Below are positions 8,847-16,817 of a stretch of DNA of 61,632 nt, piece after piece. A program made the position numbers and the translations under genes. Position 1 is the stretch's first letter. The number at the start of each line of letters is the position of its first letter. The DNA is from Streptomyces albiflavescens. Lineage in GTDB: Bacteria > Actinomycetota > Actinomycetes > Streptomycetales > Streptomycetaceae. The notes under the pieces are model-generated. The model searched no databases. It was not told the origin of the DNA and saw only the letters and a program-made list of their open reading frames with translations. Location of the stretch: assembly GCF_014645835.1 (NCBI RefSeq), contig NZ_BMMM01000032.1:32936-94567 (forward strand), written 5' to 3'.

Positions 8847-10070
8847 ATGACGACGGCAGCGCAGGTATCGGAGGGTGTGGGCCATGCCCGATACACGTTC
8901 CGTGTGCGCCTGTCGGCGACGGCCCGTCGTGCGCTGGAAGCCGAGTGGGCGCGGTGCCGGTGGATCTGGAACGAGTGCGTGGCCAGGTCCAAGGCGGTGC
9001 ACCGGCAGAGCAAGGCGACGGGTGAGAAGCTGACGTGCGGTCCGGCGCAGCTCGACAGGATGCTGACCCAGGCGCGGAGGGTGACGCCGTGGCTGGCCGA
9101 GGGCGCGAGCGTTGTGCAGCAGCAGGTGGTACGCGACTTCGCCAAGGCCCGTGGGAAGGCCCTGAAGGACATCGAGGACCGGCTGCCTCCGAATCGGCGT
9201 GCCGGGATGCCGCACTGGAAGACGAAGCGGGACAGCAGGCCGAGCCTGAACTACACCCGGCGCGGTTTCCGCCTGAAGGACGGCCGTCTGCACCTGGCCA
9301 ACAACATCGTGGTGAGGGTGGTGTGGTCGCGGGAGCTTCCGGCCGTCCCGTCCAGCGTGCGCGTGTACCAGGACACGCTCGGCCACTGGTACGCGTCCTT
9401 TGTCGTACCTGCCCTGGTCCAGCCGCTGCCGGCGACCGGCCGGGTGCTCGGGGTGGACTGGGGTGTGAAGGAGATTGCCACCACCACCTCCTATGCCCAC
9501 GATCTGCCGCACGCCGGGCACGGCCGCAAGGCCGCGCAAAAACTGGCCCGCTACCAGCGCATGATGGCCCGCCGCCGGCGCCCCAAGGCGCAGCCCGCGT
9601 CGAAGGGATACCGCACCGCACAGGCACAGGTCGCGAAGGTGCACAAGAAGGTCGCCCGGCAGCGTGAGGACGCCGCCCGCAAGTGGGCGAAGTCCGTGAT
9701 GCGCGACCATGACGTTGTGGCGGTGGAGGACTTCAGGCCGAAGTTCCTCGCGAAGACCACCATGGCCCGCAAGGCAGCCGACGCCGCCATCGGCGCCACC
9801 AAGAAGGCGCTGATCGAGATGGGCCGCAAGCACGGGCGGGACATCCGCCTGGTGCACCCCGCGCACACCACGATGGACTGTGCGCAGTGCGGAGCGAGAA
9901 CCAAGCACGCACTACCTCTCTCACAACGAACGTATGCCTGCACCGCATGCGGAGCCGTGTCCCCCCGGGACAAGAACTCCGCCCGCGTGATGCTCATCCG
10001 GGCAGGTCTGAACCCGGACGGTGTCGAGGGCGCAAGACCGTCTGGGCTGCCAGCCCAGACGGCAGCCTGA
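8847..10070 (+). CDS. tnpB: TnpB, IS200/IS605-type RNA-guided nuclease
   Basis: The RuvC fold is intact: GVDWGVKEIATT (first Asp), VVAVEDF (Glu) and PRDKNSARVML (last Asp). A zinc ribbon CAQC...CTAC lies between the second and third. TnpB proteins are guided by a reRNA (omega-RNA) made from the element's right end and cut DNA at the donor site. ATG 8847 is chosen over the longer frame because MTTAAQ starts just before the conserved ARYTFRVRLS. No tnpA is nearby, so this is a stand-alone IS1341-like unit lying between the two epoxide-hydrolase copies. Confidence 0.92.
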   Translation: MTTAAQVSEGVGHARYTFRVRLSATARRALEAEWARCRWIWNECVARSKAVHRQSKATGEKLTCGPAQLDRMLTQARRVTPWLAEGASVVQQQVVRDFAKARGKALKDIEDRLPPNRRAGMPHWKTKRDSRPSLNYTRRGFRLKDGRLHLANNIVVRVVWSRELPAVPSSVRVYQDTLGHWYASFVVPALVQPLPATGRVLGVDWGVKEIATTTSYAHDLPHAGHGRKAAQKLARYQRMMARRRRPKAQPASKGYRTAQAQVAKVHKKVARQREDAARKWAKSVMRDHDVVAVEDFRPKFLAKTTMARKAADAAIGATKKALIEMGRKHGRDIRLVHPAHTTMDCAQCGARTKHALPLSQRTYACTACGAVSPRDKNSARVMLIRAGLNPDGVEGARPSGLPAQTAA

Positions 10071-10136
10071 GCCGTACATCCCCACTCAACCCTGAAGGCT
10101 GGAACCTCCACCCTTCAGAGAGGGGAGCAGTCAAAG
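10071..10136 (+). ncRNA. Putative right end and reRNA scaffold of TnpB element
   Basis: After the tnpB stop the sequence runs to CTTCAGAGAGGGGAGCAGTC and AA at about 10113-10134, a typical IS1341-like right end. By analogy with known elements the reRNA would overlap the tnpB 3' end and finish here. The guide would begin with the bases after 10134 (AGAACGTCAGCG). The exact boundary is inferred. Confidence 0.45.
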
Positions 10137-10370
10137 AACGTCAGCGAGCCATAGTGCTGGTGTCGGTGCGAGGTGCGAAAGCACGGAAGAGTCCCGGGCT
10201 TTCGCCCTGCTGCGTGATCCCTTTTGATGACGGCACACGATGATGCGGCAACTCTCTTTCCATGTCCGTCATCACGGTGGCCCGCGCGGGACTCGTCACA
10301 TGACTGCTATGACATTTTCCGGTGGCACCGCGTCACGTTACCTAGAAGAAAATGCCACCACCCCTTGCGG
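10137..10370. other. Gap between TnpB element and hydrolase copy 2
   Basis: No gene seen. The composition is less GC-rich near 10300-10360 (ATGACATTTTCC), which may include upstream promoter sequence for copy 2. Confidence 0.5.
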
Positions 10371-10556
10371 AATCTAGGTCACTTTCCAGATTACCGATGT
10401 GGCAGCCCCGGCCCATGATGGAAGTGCGCCGGAAGGAAAAGCGGGCCACAGTCCGCAGCGCCGGCCGGCGGGATCGACAAGTTGCGGACTCTTCTGCGAA
10501 CTCGGTGTCGAATCCCGCCTTCTCCTGCACATAGCTGAGGCATCATGGAGGCCTAC
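10371..10556 (+). promoter_or_regulatory. Conserved leader of epoxide-hydrolase copy 2
   Basis: The counterpart of 4503-4689. AATCT...AGATT form the ends of a 22-base imperfect inverted repeat (10371-10392). The small frame ATG 10418 to TAG 10534 (38 codons) has the same ends as the one in copy 1 (MEVRRK and NPAFSCT). GGAGG at 10547-10551 is the ribosome-binding site for the hydrolase. Confidence 0.65.
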
Positions 10557-11759
10557 ATGTCCGTCACCCCTGACCGGGAAGCGATCCGCCCGTTCACGTT
10601 CGAGTTCCCCAAGGCGGAGCTCGAGGACCTACGTGCGCGGATTGTCGCGACGCGTTTTCCCGAGAAGGAGACCGTTGCCGACCAGTCCCAGGGCACCCCG
10701 CTGGCCACCCTTCAGGAACTGGCGCGGTATTGGGCGTCGGAGTACGACTGGAGTAAGGCCGAGGCGAAGCTGAAGGCCCTGCCGCATTTCATCACCGAGA
10801 TCGACGGCCTGGACATCCACTTCATCCACGTCCGCTCGAAGCATGAGGATGCCCTGCCGCTGATCGTCACGCACGGATGGCCGGGGACGGTCATCGAGCA
10901 GATGAAGCTCATCGAGCCGCTCACGAACCCGACGGCCCACGGCGGCGACGCCTCGGACGCCTTCCACCTGGTGATCCCGTCGATGCCGGGTTACGGCTTC
11001 TCCGGCAAGCCGACCTCGACCGGCTGGGACCCCGAGCGCATCGCCGTGGCCTGGGCCGAGCTGATGAAGCGTCTGGGCTACACCAAGTATGTGGCGCAGG
11101 GCGGCGACTGGGGTGCGCTCATCACCGAGATGATGGGCGTGCATGAGCCCGAGGGCCTCGTCGGCATCCACACCAATCTGGCGTGCGTGTTCCCGCCGGC
11201 CATCGAGCAGGCCGTGTCGGTCGGCAACCCGCTGCCGTCCGACGTCGTTCTGGCGAACGAGGAGGAGAAGGCTGCTGTCGAGCAGCTGGACTTCTTCTAC
11301 AAGCACGTCTACTACGCGTACATGATGGCTTCCCGCCCGCAGACGCTGACCGGGCTGGCGGATTCTCCGGTCGGCTTGGCGGCCTTCCTGCTCGACCACG
11401 ACGCGGCGAGCCTGGAGATGATCTCCCGGGCGTTCGACGGGGCGGTCGAGGGCTTGTCCCGGGACGACGTCCTGGACAACATCACGCTCTACTGGCTGAC
11501 GAACACCGGGGTCTCCGCTTCTCGTCTCTACGCCGAGAACCGGATCTCTCCGTTCTTCGCTCCCAAGGGCGTCAAGCTCCCGGTCGCCGTGAGCGTCTTC
11601 CCTGACGAGCTCTTCCAGCCGCCGAAGAGCTGGACCGAGCAGGCGTACCCGAACCTCGTCCACTACAACAGGCTCGAAGTGGGCGGCCACTTCGCCGCCT
11701 GGGAGCAGCCGGCCCTGTTCGTCGACGAGCTCCGCGCGGGCTTCCGGTCCCTTCGCTAG
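10557..11759 (+). CDS. Epoxide hydrolase-like alpha/beta hydrolase, copy 2
   Basis: Close paralogue of the 4690-5889 product, with the same order of motifs: EH N-terminal domain, HGWPG, nucleophile Asp in GGDWGA and C-terminal GGHFAAWEQP. ATG 10557 (MSVTPDREAI) is preferred over the upstream ATG 10545 by homology with copy 1 and by GGAGG spacing. Differences cluster in the cap region (for example FFYKHVYYAYMMASR against LYQNIAQFLMMASR), which may alter substrate choice. Confidence 0.9.
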   Translation: MSVTPDREAIRPFTFEFPKAELEDLRARIVATRFPEKETVADQSQGTPLATLQELARYWASEYDWSKAEAKLKALPHFITEIDGLDIHFIHVRSKHEDALPLIVTHGWPGTVIEQMKLIEPLTNPTAHGGDASDAFHLVIPSMPGYGFSGKPTSTGWDPERIAVAWAELMKRLGYTKYVAQGGDWGALITEMMGVHEPEGLVGIHTNLACVFPPAIEQAVSVGNPLPSDVVLANEEEKAAVEQLDFFYKHVYYAYMMASRPQTLTGLADSPVGLAAFLLDHDAASLEMISRAFDGAVEGLSRDDVLDNITLYWLTNTGVSASRLYAENRISPFFAPKGVKLPVAVSVFPDELFQPPKSWTEQAYPNLVHYNRLEVGGHFAAWEQPALFVDELRAGFRSLR

Positions 11760-11860
11760 CAGACCGTGCCCGGCCGTGCCCGACCCCAGGCACCGGCTCT
11801 GGCTCCACGGGGCGGCCGAGCGACTTGACCCTGAGTCACTCGGCCGCCCCGGGCCACGCG

Positions 11861-12312
11861 GCCACGCCGCACGCCACGTGCCGGCCGACGGCCGCTCACC
11901 GGCAAGGAGCCGATTCAGACCCGAGCGTGCCGCGCTTGATGAGGCGGGCGAAAGCACCGCCCGCCGGCGCGCGATGCTCAACGGGTACCTCGGCAAACGC
12001 TGGACCCGAGCACCCAGGCGCGGCCGCGGACCGCGACGATCCACCCGATGACTATCCTGTGCCGGCCGCCCGGTGGCCGGGCTTCGTGCCGGTCCGCCCT
12101 GTCGGCAGGAAGAACTCTGTTTCCGTTCTGGAGAACGCCATGCCCTCAGCAACATCTCTGACCATCGACGCTCCGTGGCGGCTGGCGACCACCTATCGCG
12201 CGAAAGGCCGGCACCGTGGGGGAGCGGCACTCGAACGCGTGGGGGACCTCAGACGTCCCGGACAAGGCCGCCACCGCCACCTGGCCGTTCACGACGCCGC
12301 ACAGCCGCAGAC
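11861..12312. other. Intergenic, no gene recognised
   Basis: Short open frames only. A frame at 12140-12316 (MPSATSLTIDAPWRLATTYR) has a plausible ATG but no recognisable relatives. Confidence 0.5.
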
Positions 12313-12948
12313 GTGAACCGGACCCCCTGCCCTACCGGTCACCTCGGCGCCAAAGGTCCTGCGGGCGAGGGCAACGAACAGAGCGCAGGCGGGCATCGAA
12401 GCCCACCGGGAACCTTCACGGGTGCCGAACTCGCGCGGTTCGAGCGCGAGGCCATGCCGTTGCTGGACCGGTTGTACACAGCCGCGACGCAGATGACGTG
12501 CACCCGCGCCGGTGCGGAAGGCCTGGTCCAGCAGACGTATGTGCGCACTCTCGATGCGTTCGGGTCGCGCGTGGAGATCACCGACCTGAGGGTCTGGATG
12601 TTTCGGATCCTGGGCGACAGCGCGCTGGGAGTCTGTGGCGCGCGGCAGTGCCCGCCGAGCTCCAACTGGTCGGCAGGGCAACGCCCTGGTCTCCCTGTTC
12701 CGCTTGGACTCGGAGTGCAGGCACTGGACCGGCTGCCCGACCATGATGTGACGGCCGCGCTTGCGCAACTTCCGTGGGCGCTGAGGATGGTCGTGTACCT
12801 GGCCGACGTCGAGGACTTCTCTCCCGTGGAGATCGCGGAGATCCTGGGCTTCTCCCCGGGCACCGTGACATCGCACATGCGCCAGGGACGCCTGCGTCTG
12901 GTGCAGATCCTCGCCGATGCCGCAGGCCGGCGTGGCTTCCTCGAGTGA
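12313..12948 (+). CDS. SigR-like ECF RNA polymerase sigma factor
   Basis: Region 2 is recognisable (FEREAMPLLDRLYTAATQMT, GAEGLVQQTYVRTLDAF, RVWMFRILGDSAL) and region 4 is well kept (ALAQLPWALRMVVYLADVED, SPVEIAEILGFSPGTVTSHM). The pattern is closest to SigR/ECF12 factors. Region 2 departs from consensus: AEGLVQQTY replaces the usual AEDLVQETY, and the basic end of region 2.4 is changed to GARQCPPSS. No anti-sigma gene of the RsrA type is adjacent. GTG 12313 is a provisional start; the first about 35 residues look unconserved. Confidence 0.75.
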   Translation: MNRTPCPTGHLGAKGPAGEGNEQSAGGHRSPPGTFTGAELARFEREAMPLLDRLYTAATQMTCTRAGAEGLVQQTYVRTLDAFGSRVEITDLRVWMFRILGDSALGVCGARQCPPSSNWSAGQRPGLPVPLGLGVQALDRLPDHDVTAALAQLPWALRMVVYLADVEDFSPVEIAEILGFSPGTVTSHMRQGRLRLVQILADAAGRRGFLE

Positions 12949-13435
12949 CGACGGACCCAAGGCTGCCCCGAGCGGGCTGCGGGGCTGAAGAAGCTGACTG
13001 CGGGCGAGGACTCCCGGCGCCGTACAACACCCGGCCTTTTGGCGTCGGCATTCTGATCGCCGTCGGCGACCGGAGATTCACGGCAAGGCCAGGACTTGCT
13101 CCTTTGGAACTGATCAGGGGACGCGGCGCCGCGCGCCGTCCGTGCCGGATTCCTGCGCGATGGAACGTGACCCCGACATCACCATGTGCGCCGGTGGCAA
13201 AGGGTGGTTGGCGGCCGAGAACGAACACAAGGGCACGTCGGCCCCAGGTGACCGGCCCACACCCTCCGGCAATCTCAGGCCCCCGCCGCACGAGCCGGTG
13301 AGCCGCCGGCACCCGTGCCGCAAGTGCCGCAAGCCATCGATGAAAGCCGTTCTGAGGCATCCCGCAGGCCCGGTACTCGGATCTTCAGATCTGTATCGGG
13401 ACCGGACCGGGTGCAACCACAGAGGAAAGAGTGAG
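12949..13435. other. Intergenic, no gene recognised
   Basis: No convincing gene; probably holds the promoter of the YccA-like gene. AGAGGAAAGAG just before 13436 is its ribosome-binding site. Confidence 0.55.
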
Positions 13436-14314
13436 ATGAAGAGCAGCAATCCCGTCTTCTCGCGACGGGTGTTCAACCGCAACGAGCAGAATCTGCACGC
13501 CGATGACGCCGCTGTGGGTCTCGATCCCTACGCGCAGGGCACGGCCGACCAAAGCGGGACCGTACACGACGTGGACGCCGTGTCTGGCCCCCAACCTGCT
13601 GTTCAGCAGCAGGTTGGGGGCGCTGCGATGACCATCGACGACGTCGTGGCCCGCACAGCGATGACACTCGGCACGGTCGTGCTCTTCGCCGTCCTCGCGT
13701 GGGTGCTGCTGCCTGTCGACGAGGCCGGCCTGAGCAGGTCGTACGGCATCGCGATCGGAGCCGGCCTGCTGGCCTTCGGCCTCTCGCTCGTCCAGTCGTT
13801 CAAGGCCAGGCCGGTCCCGGCACTGATCCTGGCGTACGCGGCGTTCGAAGGCGTCTTCCTCGGAGTCATCTCCAGCGTCACCTCCACCTATATCAGCCCC
13901 GGCGTGGTGATCCAGACGGTGCTCGGCACGATGGCGGTCTTCGCCGGTGTGCTGATCGCGTACAAGATGCGCTGGATCCGCGTCACCCGGCGCTTCTACG
14001 GCTTCGTGATGGCCGCCGCGATGGGCTTCGTGCTGCTCACCGTCGCCAACCTGCTGTTCTCCGCCTTCGCCGGCGGTGACGGCCTGGGCCTTCGCAGCGG
14101 TGGCCTCGGTATCGTCTTCGGCGTCATCGGCATCATCCTCGGCGCGTGCTTCCTGGCCCTGGACTTCAAGCAGGTCGAGGACGGCATCGCCCACGGGGCC
14201 CCGCGCGAGGAGTCCTGGCTGGCGGCCTTCGGCCTCACACTGACCCTGGTGTGGATCTACGTGGAGGCGTTGCAGCTGTTCTCCATCCTGAACGGCGGCG
14301 ACAAGTCCGCCTGA
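13436..14314 (+). CDS. Bax inhibitor-1/YccA-family membrane protein
   Basis: A soluble Pro/Gln-rich N-terminus (MKSSNPVFSRRVF to about residue 60) precedes MTIDDVVARTAMTLGTVV and seven predicted membrane helices, ending WIYVEALQLFSILNG. This is the Bax inhibitor-1 domain found in most Streptomyces; family members are thought to be pH-sensitive cation leak channels. ATG 13436 has an AGAGGAAAG ribosome-binding site. Unusually, the linker contains a perfect 15-bp inverted repeat at 13587-13621. Confidence 0.9.
   Translation: MKSSNPVFSRRVFNRNEQNLHADDAAVGLDPYAQGTADQSGTVHDVDAVSGPQPAVQQQVGGAAMTIDDVVARTAMTLGTVVLFAVLAWVLLPVDEAGLSRSYGIAIGAGLLAFGLSLVQSFKARPVPALILAYAAFEGVFLGVISSVTSTYISPGVVIQTVLGTMAVFAGVLIAYKMRWIRVTRRFYGFVMAAAMGFVLLTVANLLFSAFAGGDGLGLRSGGLGIVFGVIGIILGACFLALDFKQVEDGIAHGAPREESWLAAFGLTLTLVWIYVEALQLFSILNGGDKSA
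13587..13621. repeat. Perfect 15-bp inverted repeat inside the YccA-like gene
   Basis: Left arm 13587-13601 and right arm 13607-13621 are exact reverse complements around TTCAG. They encode the linker GPQPAVQQQVGG, upstream of the first membrane helix. The hairpin is as strong as the intergenic terminators here. Confidence 0.85.
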
Positions 14315-14534
14315 GAGGCCGTTGCTCCGTCAATCACGGTGAGCATCGGTTCGAGTGTGAGGTCCCGGTCGGGTGATCTGCACCGGGCGCTCGTCACCGA
14401 CGTGGCGCTCGCGACGGATCAGCCCGTGGACCTGCCGGCGTTTCAGCAGCGGTCCTTGCAGGGACGTGCCCAGGGCCTTGATGCGGAGGGCTCGTGCTCC
14501 CACAGCACCAGTATCGACCAGGTACTGGGGGACA

Positions 14535-14589
14535 GGGCAGGTCGAACCTGCCCCGCAGCGGGCGGTGGCAACTTGTCACCGCCCGCTGC
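14535..14589. terminator. Tandem hairpin terminator
   Basis: Two hairpins in succession: 14535-14542 with 14546-14553 (8 bp, loop CGA) and 14555-14567 with 14577-14589 (13 bp, 9-base loop). They lie about 220 bp after the YccA-like gene and probably end its transcript. Confidence 0.7.
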
Positions 14590-15016
14590 GCTGCGTTTCA
14601 GGGCGAAGCCCAACTGGTCCTTGAGGAGCTGTCGACCTCCGCAGTGTCCGTCTGCTCGGCGCTCACCACCGCCGGACTTGCCGCGGTAGATCCGGCTGCC
14701 GTCCTCGCGGTCACACGCCGCGGTTGGCACGTCGTGTCCGCGCCCGCGGTCCACCGATCCGCGGGGGCCTTGGCCATGCCCACGGGCGGTGCCCGTCGCC
14801 CCGGCGGACGAGTCGCGTGGCCATCGCCTGCCCTGGAGGCCGGATGGGCCCGTCACGCCCGCAGTCACATGACCGATGCGCCAACGCTCCTGGGGGAGTT
14901 GTCTTGCAAACAGTCCCGCGCTGCGCGGTCACGGCCGGCCTTTTGACGATCAATGGGCGTTCGCTGTCGGGGTTCCCGTGCCTCGCGCGGAGCCCTCACC
15001 CGCCAAGGAATGTGTG
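14590..15016. other. Intergenic, no gene recognised
   Basis: A plus-strand frame to 14946 has coding-like composition (LVLEELSTSAVSVCSALTTA) but no family was recognised and it begins within the hairpins. AAGGA precedes the esterase start at 15017. Confidence 0.45.
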
Positions 15017-15994
15017 ATGCCTGATTACGCCCTACCCCCGAGGGAACCGGTGTTGGAACCGGCCGCTCGCGAGCTCGCCCAAGCGACCGCGTCCCCGCCG
15101 TTCCCGTTCGATCTGGGACCGGTGCAGGGCCGCAGGGCGCTGGAGAGGGCGCAGTCCGCCGTACTCGACAAGCCGGAGATAGACGACCGTTGGGTCGCGG
15201 TCTCCGGTGGAGCGAAGGGCAGTGTCGCGGTGCGCATCCTGCGTCCCAGGGGAGTCGCCGGCATGCTGCCCGCCACGTTGTACATCCACGGCGGCGGCTG
15301 GGTCTTCGGCAGTGCGCACACGCACGACCGGCTGGTGCGCGAACTGGCAGTGGGCGCGCGGATGGCGCTGGTCTTCCCCGAGTACACGCTCTCGCCCGAA
15401 GCGCGCTATCCCGTCGCGTTGGAGGAGTGCTACGCGGTGGCCCGATGGCTAGCGAGCCAGGGAGCCGACCACGGCATCGACCCCGCGCGGCTGGCCGTCG
15501 CCGGTGACTCGGCGGGCGGCAACATGGCTGCGGCCCTGACGCTGCTGGCCAAGGAACGCGGGGACGTCTCGTTCGTCCAGCAGGTGCTGTTCTATCCCGT
15601 CACCGACGCGCGCTTGGACACCGGCTCCTCTCACCGGTTCGCCGAGGGCTACGTCCTGCGCCGCGATGTCATGCAGTGGTTCTGGGACCAGTACACGAGT
15701 GACGAGGCGCACCGCGCGGAGATCACCGCCAGTCCGCTGCGGGCCACCGTGGAACAGCTCACTCATCTGCCCCCGGCGCTCGTCGTCACCGCGGAGGCCG
15801 ACGTCGTGCGGGACGAGGGTGAGGCCTACGCGGCACAGCTGCGAGCTGCGGGTGTGCCGGTCACCGTGACCCGCTACGGCGGGAGCACACACGACTTCGT
15901 CGTGCTCGATGCGCTGTCGGCCACGCAGGCGGCCCGCAGGGCGACCGCCCAGGCCATCGCCACGCTCCGGCACGCTCTCGGCACCGGCGTGTGA
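15017..15994 (+). CDS. HSL-family alpha/beta hydrolase (esterase/lipase)
   Basis: Hormone-sensitive-lipase type esterase with HGGG at residues 91-94 (oxyanion hole), the nucleophile Ser165 in GDSAGG, the acid region EADVVRDEG and the histidine region STHDFVVLD. The 325-residue length is normal. It hydrolyses carboxyl esters; the substrate is unknown. AAGGA precedes ATG 15017. A decayed copy of its 3' end lies at 2775-3195. Downstream, a decayed MocR gene faces it, so it was probably once under that regulator's influence or simply its neighbour. Confidence 0.93.
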   Translation: MPDYALPPREPVLEPAARELAQATASPPFPFDLGPVQGRRALERAQSAVLDKPEIDDRWVAVSGGAKGSVAVRILRPRGVAGMLPATLYIHGGGWVFGSAHTHDRLVRELAVGARMALVFPEYTLSPEARYPVALEECYAVARWLASQGADHGIDPARLAVAGDSAGGNMAAALTLLAKERGDVSFVQQVLFYPVTDARLDTGSSHRFAEGYVLRRDVMQWFWDQYTSDEAHRAEITASPLRATVEQLTHLPPALVVTAEADVVRDEGEAYAAQLRAAGVPVTVTRYGGSTHDFVVLDALSATQAARRATAQAIATLRHALGTGV

Positions 15995-16235
15995 CCTGCC
16001 TGCTCCGCGGAGCCGTGGACGGGTCACCGGGCGCCGTGGCATGCGCCGGTGGCAGGGCGCGGCCGTGCTGCTGCGGGGATCGAAGCCGCCTTGGCAGCGG
16101 TCGCACTGACGGGTCCGAATGTTCCCGGAGCGCGCCGATGACGTCCGCGCACACGATGTCCTCGCCCACGGCACCCGCCGGTGTTTCCGCCCGAGCACGT
16201 TGCGAATGCACAGCATTACGCAGGCCCCGGGAGGC
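15995..16235. other. Gap after the esterase gene
   Basis: No gene recognised; only out-of-frame fragments. Confidence 0.5.
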
Positions 16236-16271
16236 GGCTGCGCGCCGGCCGCCGGCGGCCGGCGCGCAGCC
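16236..16271. terminator. Perfect 36-bp palindrome between convergent genes
   Basis: Bases 16236-16253 are the exact reverse complement of 16254-16271 with no loop bases. It lies between the esterase and the oppositely oriented MocR relic, a position suited to a bidirectional terminator. Confidence 0.7.
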
Positions 16272-16469
16272 AGGGTGCCTTCCTGGGTCCGCCATGCCGG
16301 CCGTAGTGGTCGGGTGCGAGGATGCACCGCGTGATGCCGCCCGGCGCAGCTTTCTGCGCTGCGGCGACGCTTCCTTGCGGACGACTTTGCCCGGACATCG
16401 TCGGTGGCGGTCCGGCACGTCGTCACTGCGGCGGGGCGCTCGCCGGTGAGGCCGGTCAGGTGCAGGTCG

Positions 16470-16730
16470 GGGCCGCAGGGCCGCGTCCACGTCGTGCGGC
16501 AGGGGGTCGTCGACGCCGACCGGGACCGGCCGCAGCCCGAGGGCGGGGCGGGGTCGAAGAGGCTGCCCCAGCCCGCATCCGCCACCGCCACGGCGTTGCC
16601 GGGTCGCAGGTGGGCGACGAGCACGCGCTCCATGGCGTCGAGCGGTCCGGGGGCGAGCCCGACCGGGCCGTCGGGGAGGCGGCGCGGACCAGGCGGACGG
16701 GCTCGTCATCGACCGGGCCGGCAAACATGT
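16470..16730 (-). pseudogene. Decayed MocR regulator fragment
   Basis: The minus strand matches the middle of the intact MocR at 1205-2545 (from GHAPVDDE to DVDAAL) at roughly 90% nucleotide identity. Matched text includes MERVLVAHLRPGNAVAV and GWGSLFDPAP, then frames shift. The winged-helix coding part and the C-terminal half are gone. Arrangement relative to the esterase is the same as at the first locus. Confidence 0.88.
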
Positions 16731-16734
16731 ACTC

Positions 16735-16800
16735 TTCTAATGCAATTCTCCTATTGCAATTACTATTATGCACTAGTTCAAAATGGGCTGGCCTGCGAAG
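16735..16800. promoter_or_regulatory. AT-rich promoter remnant shared with the MocR locus
   Basis: An island of low GC. The minus strand reads AACTAGTGCATAAT, as upstream of the intact MocR. TGCAATTCTCCTATTGCAAT also forms two half-matching blocks. It may now serve the LAL regulator starting at 16818. Confidence 0.55.
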
Positions 16801-16817
16801 AGTGACGAGAGCGTGTA

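Larger units (their letters stand above)
10371..11860 (+). repeat. Duplicated epoxide-hydrolase unit, copy 2
   Basis: Direct-repeat partner of 4503-5990; homology extends about 30 bases past the region after the stop codon (CACTCGGCCGCCCCGGGCCAC at about 11837). Confidence 0.8.

Noticed and set aside
14535..14553. T-arm-like stem-loop (GGGCAG with loop GTCGAAC) suggesting a tRNA end
   Set aside because: No acceptor, D or anticodon arms can be drawn around it, and a second hairpin follows immediately; treated as a terminator.
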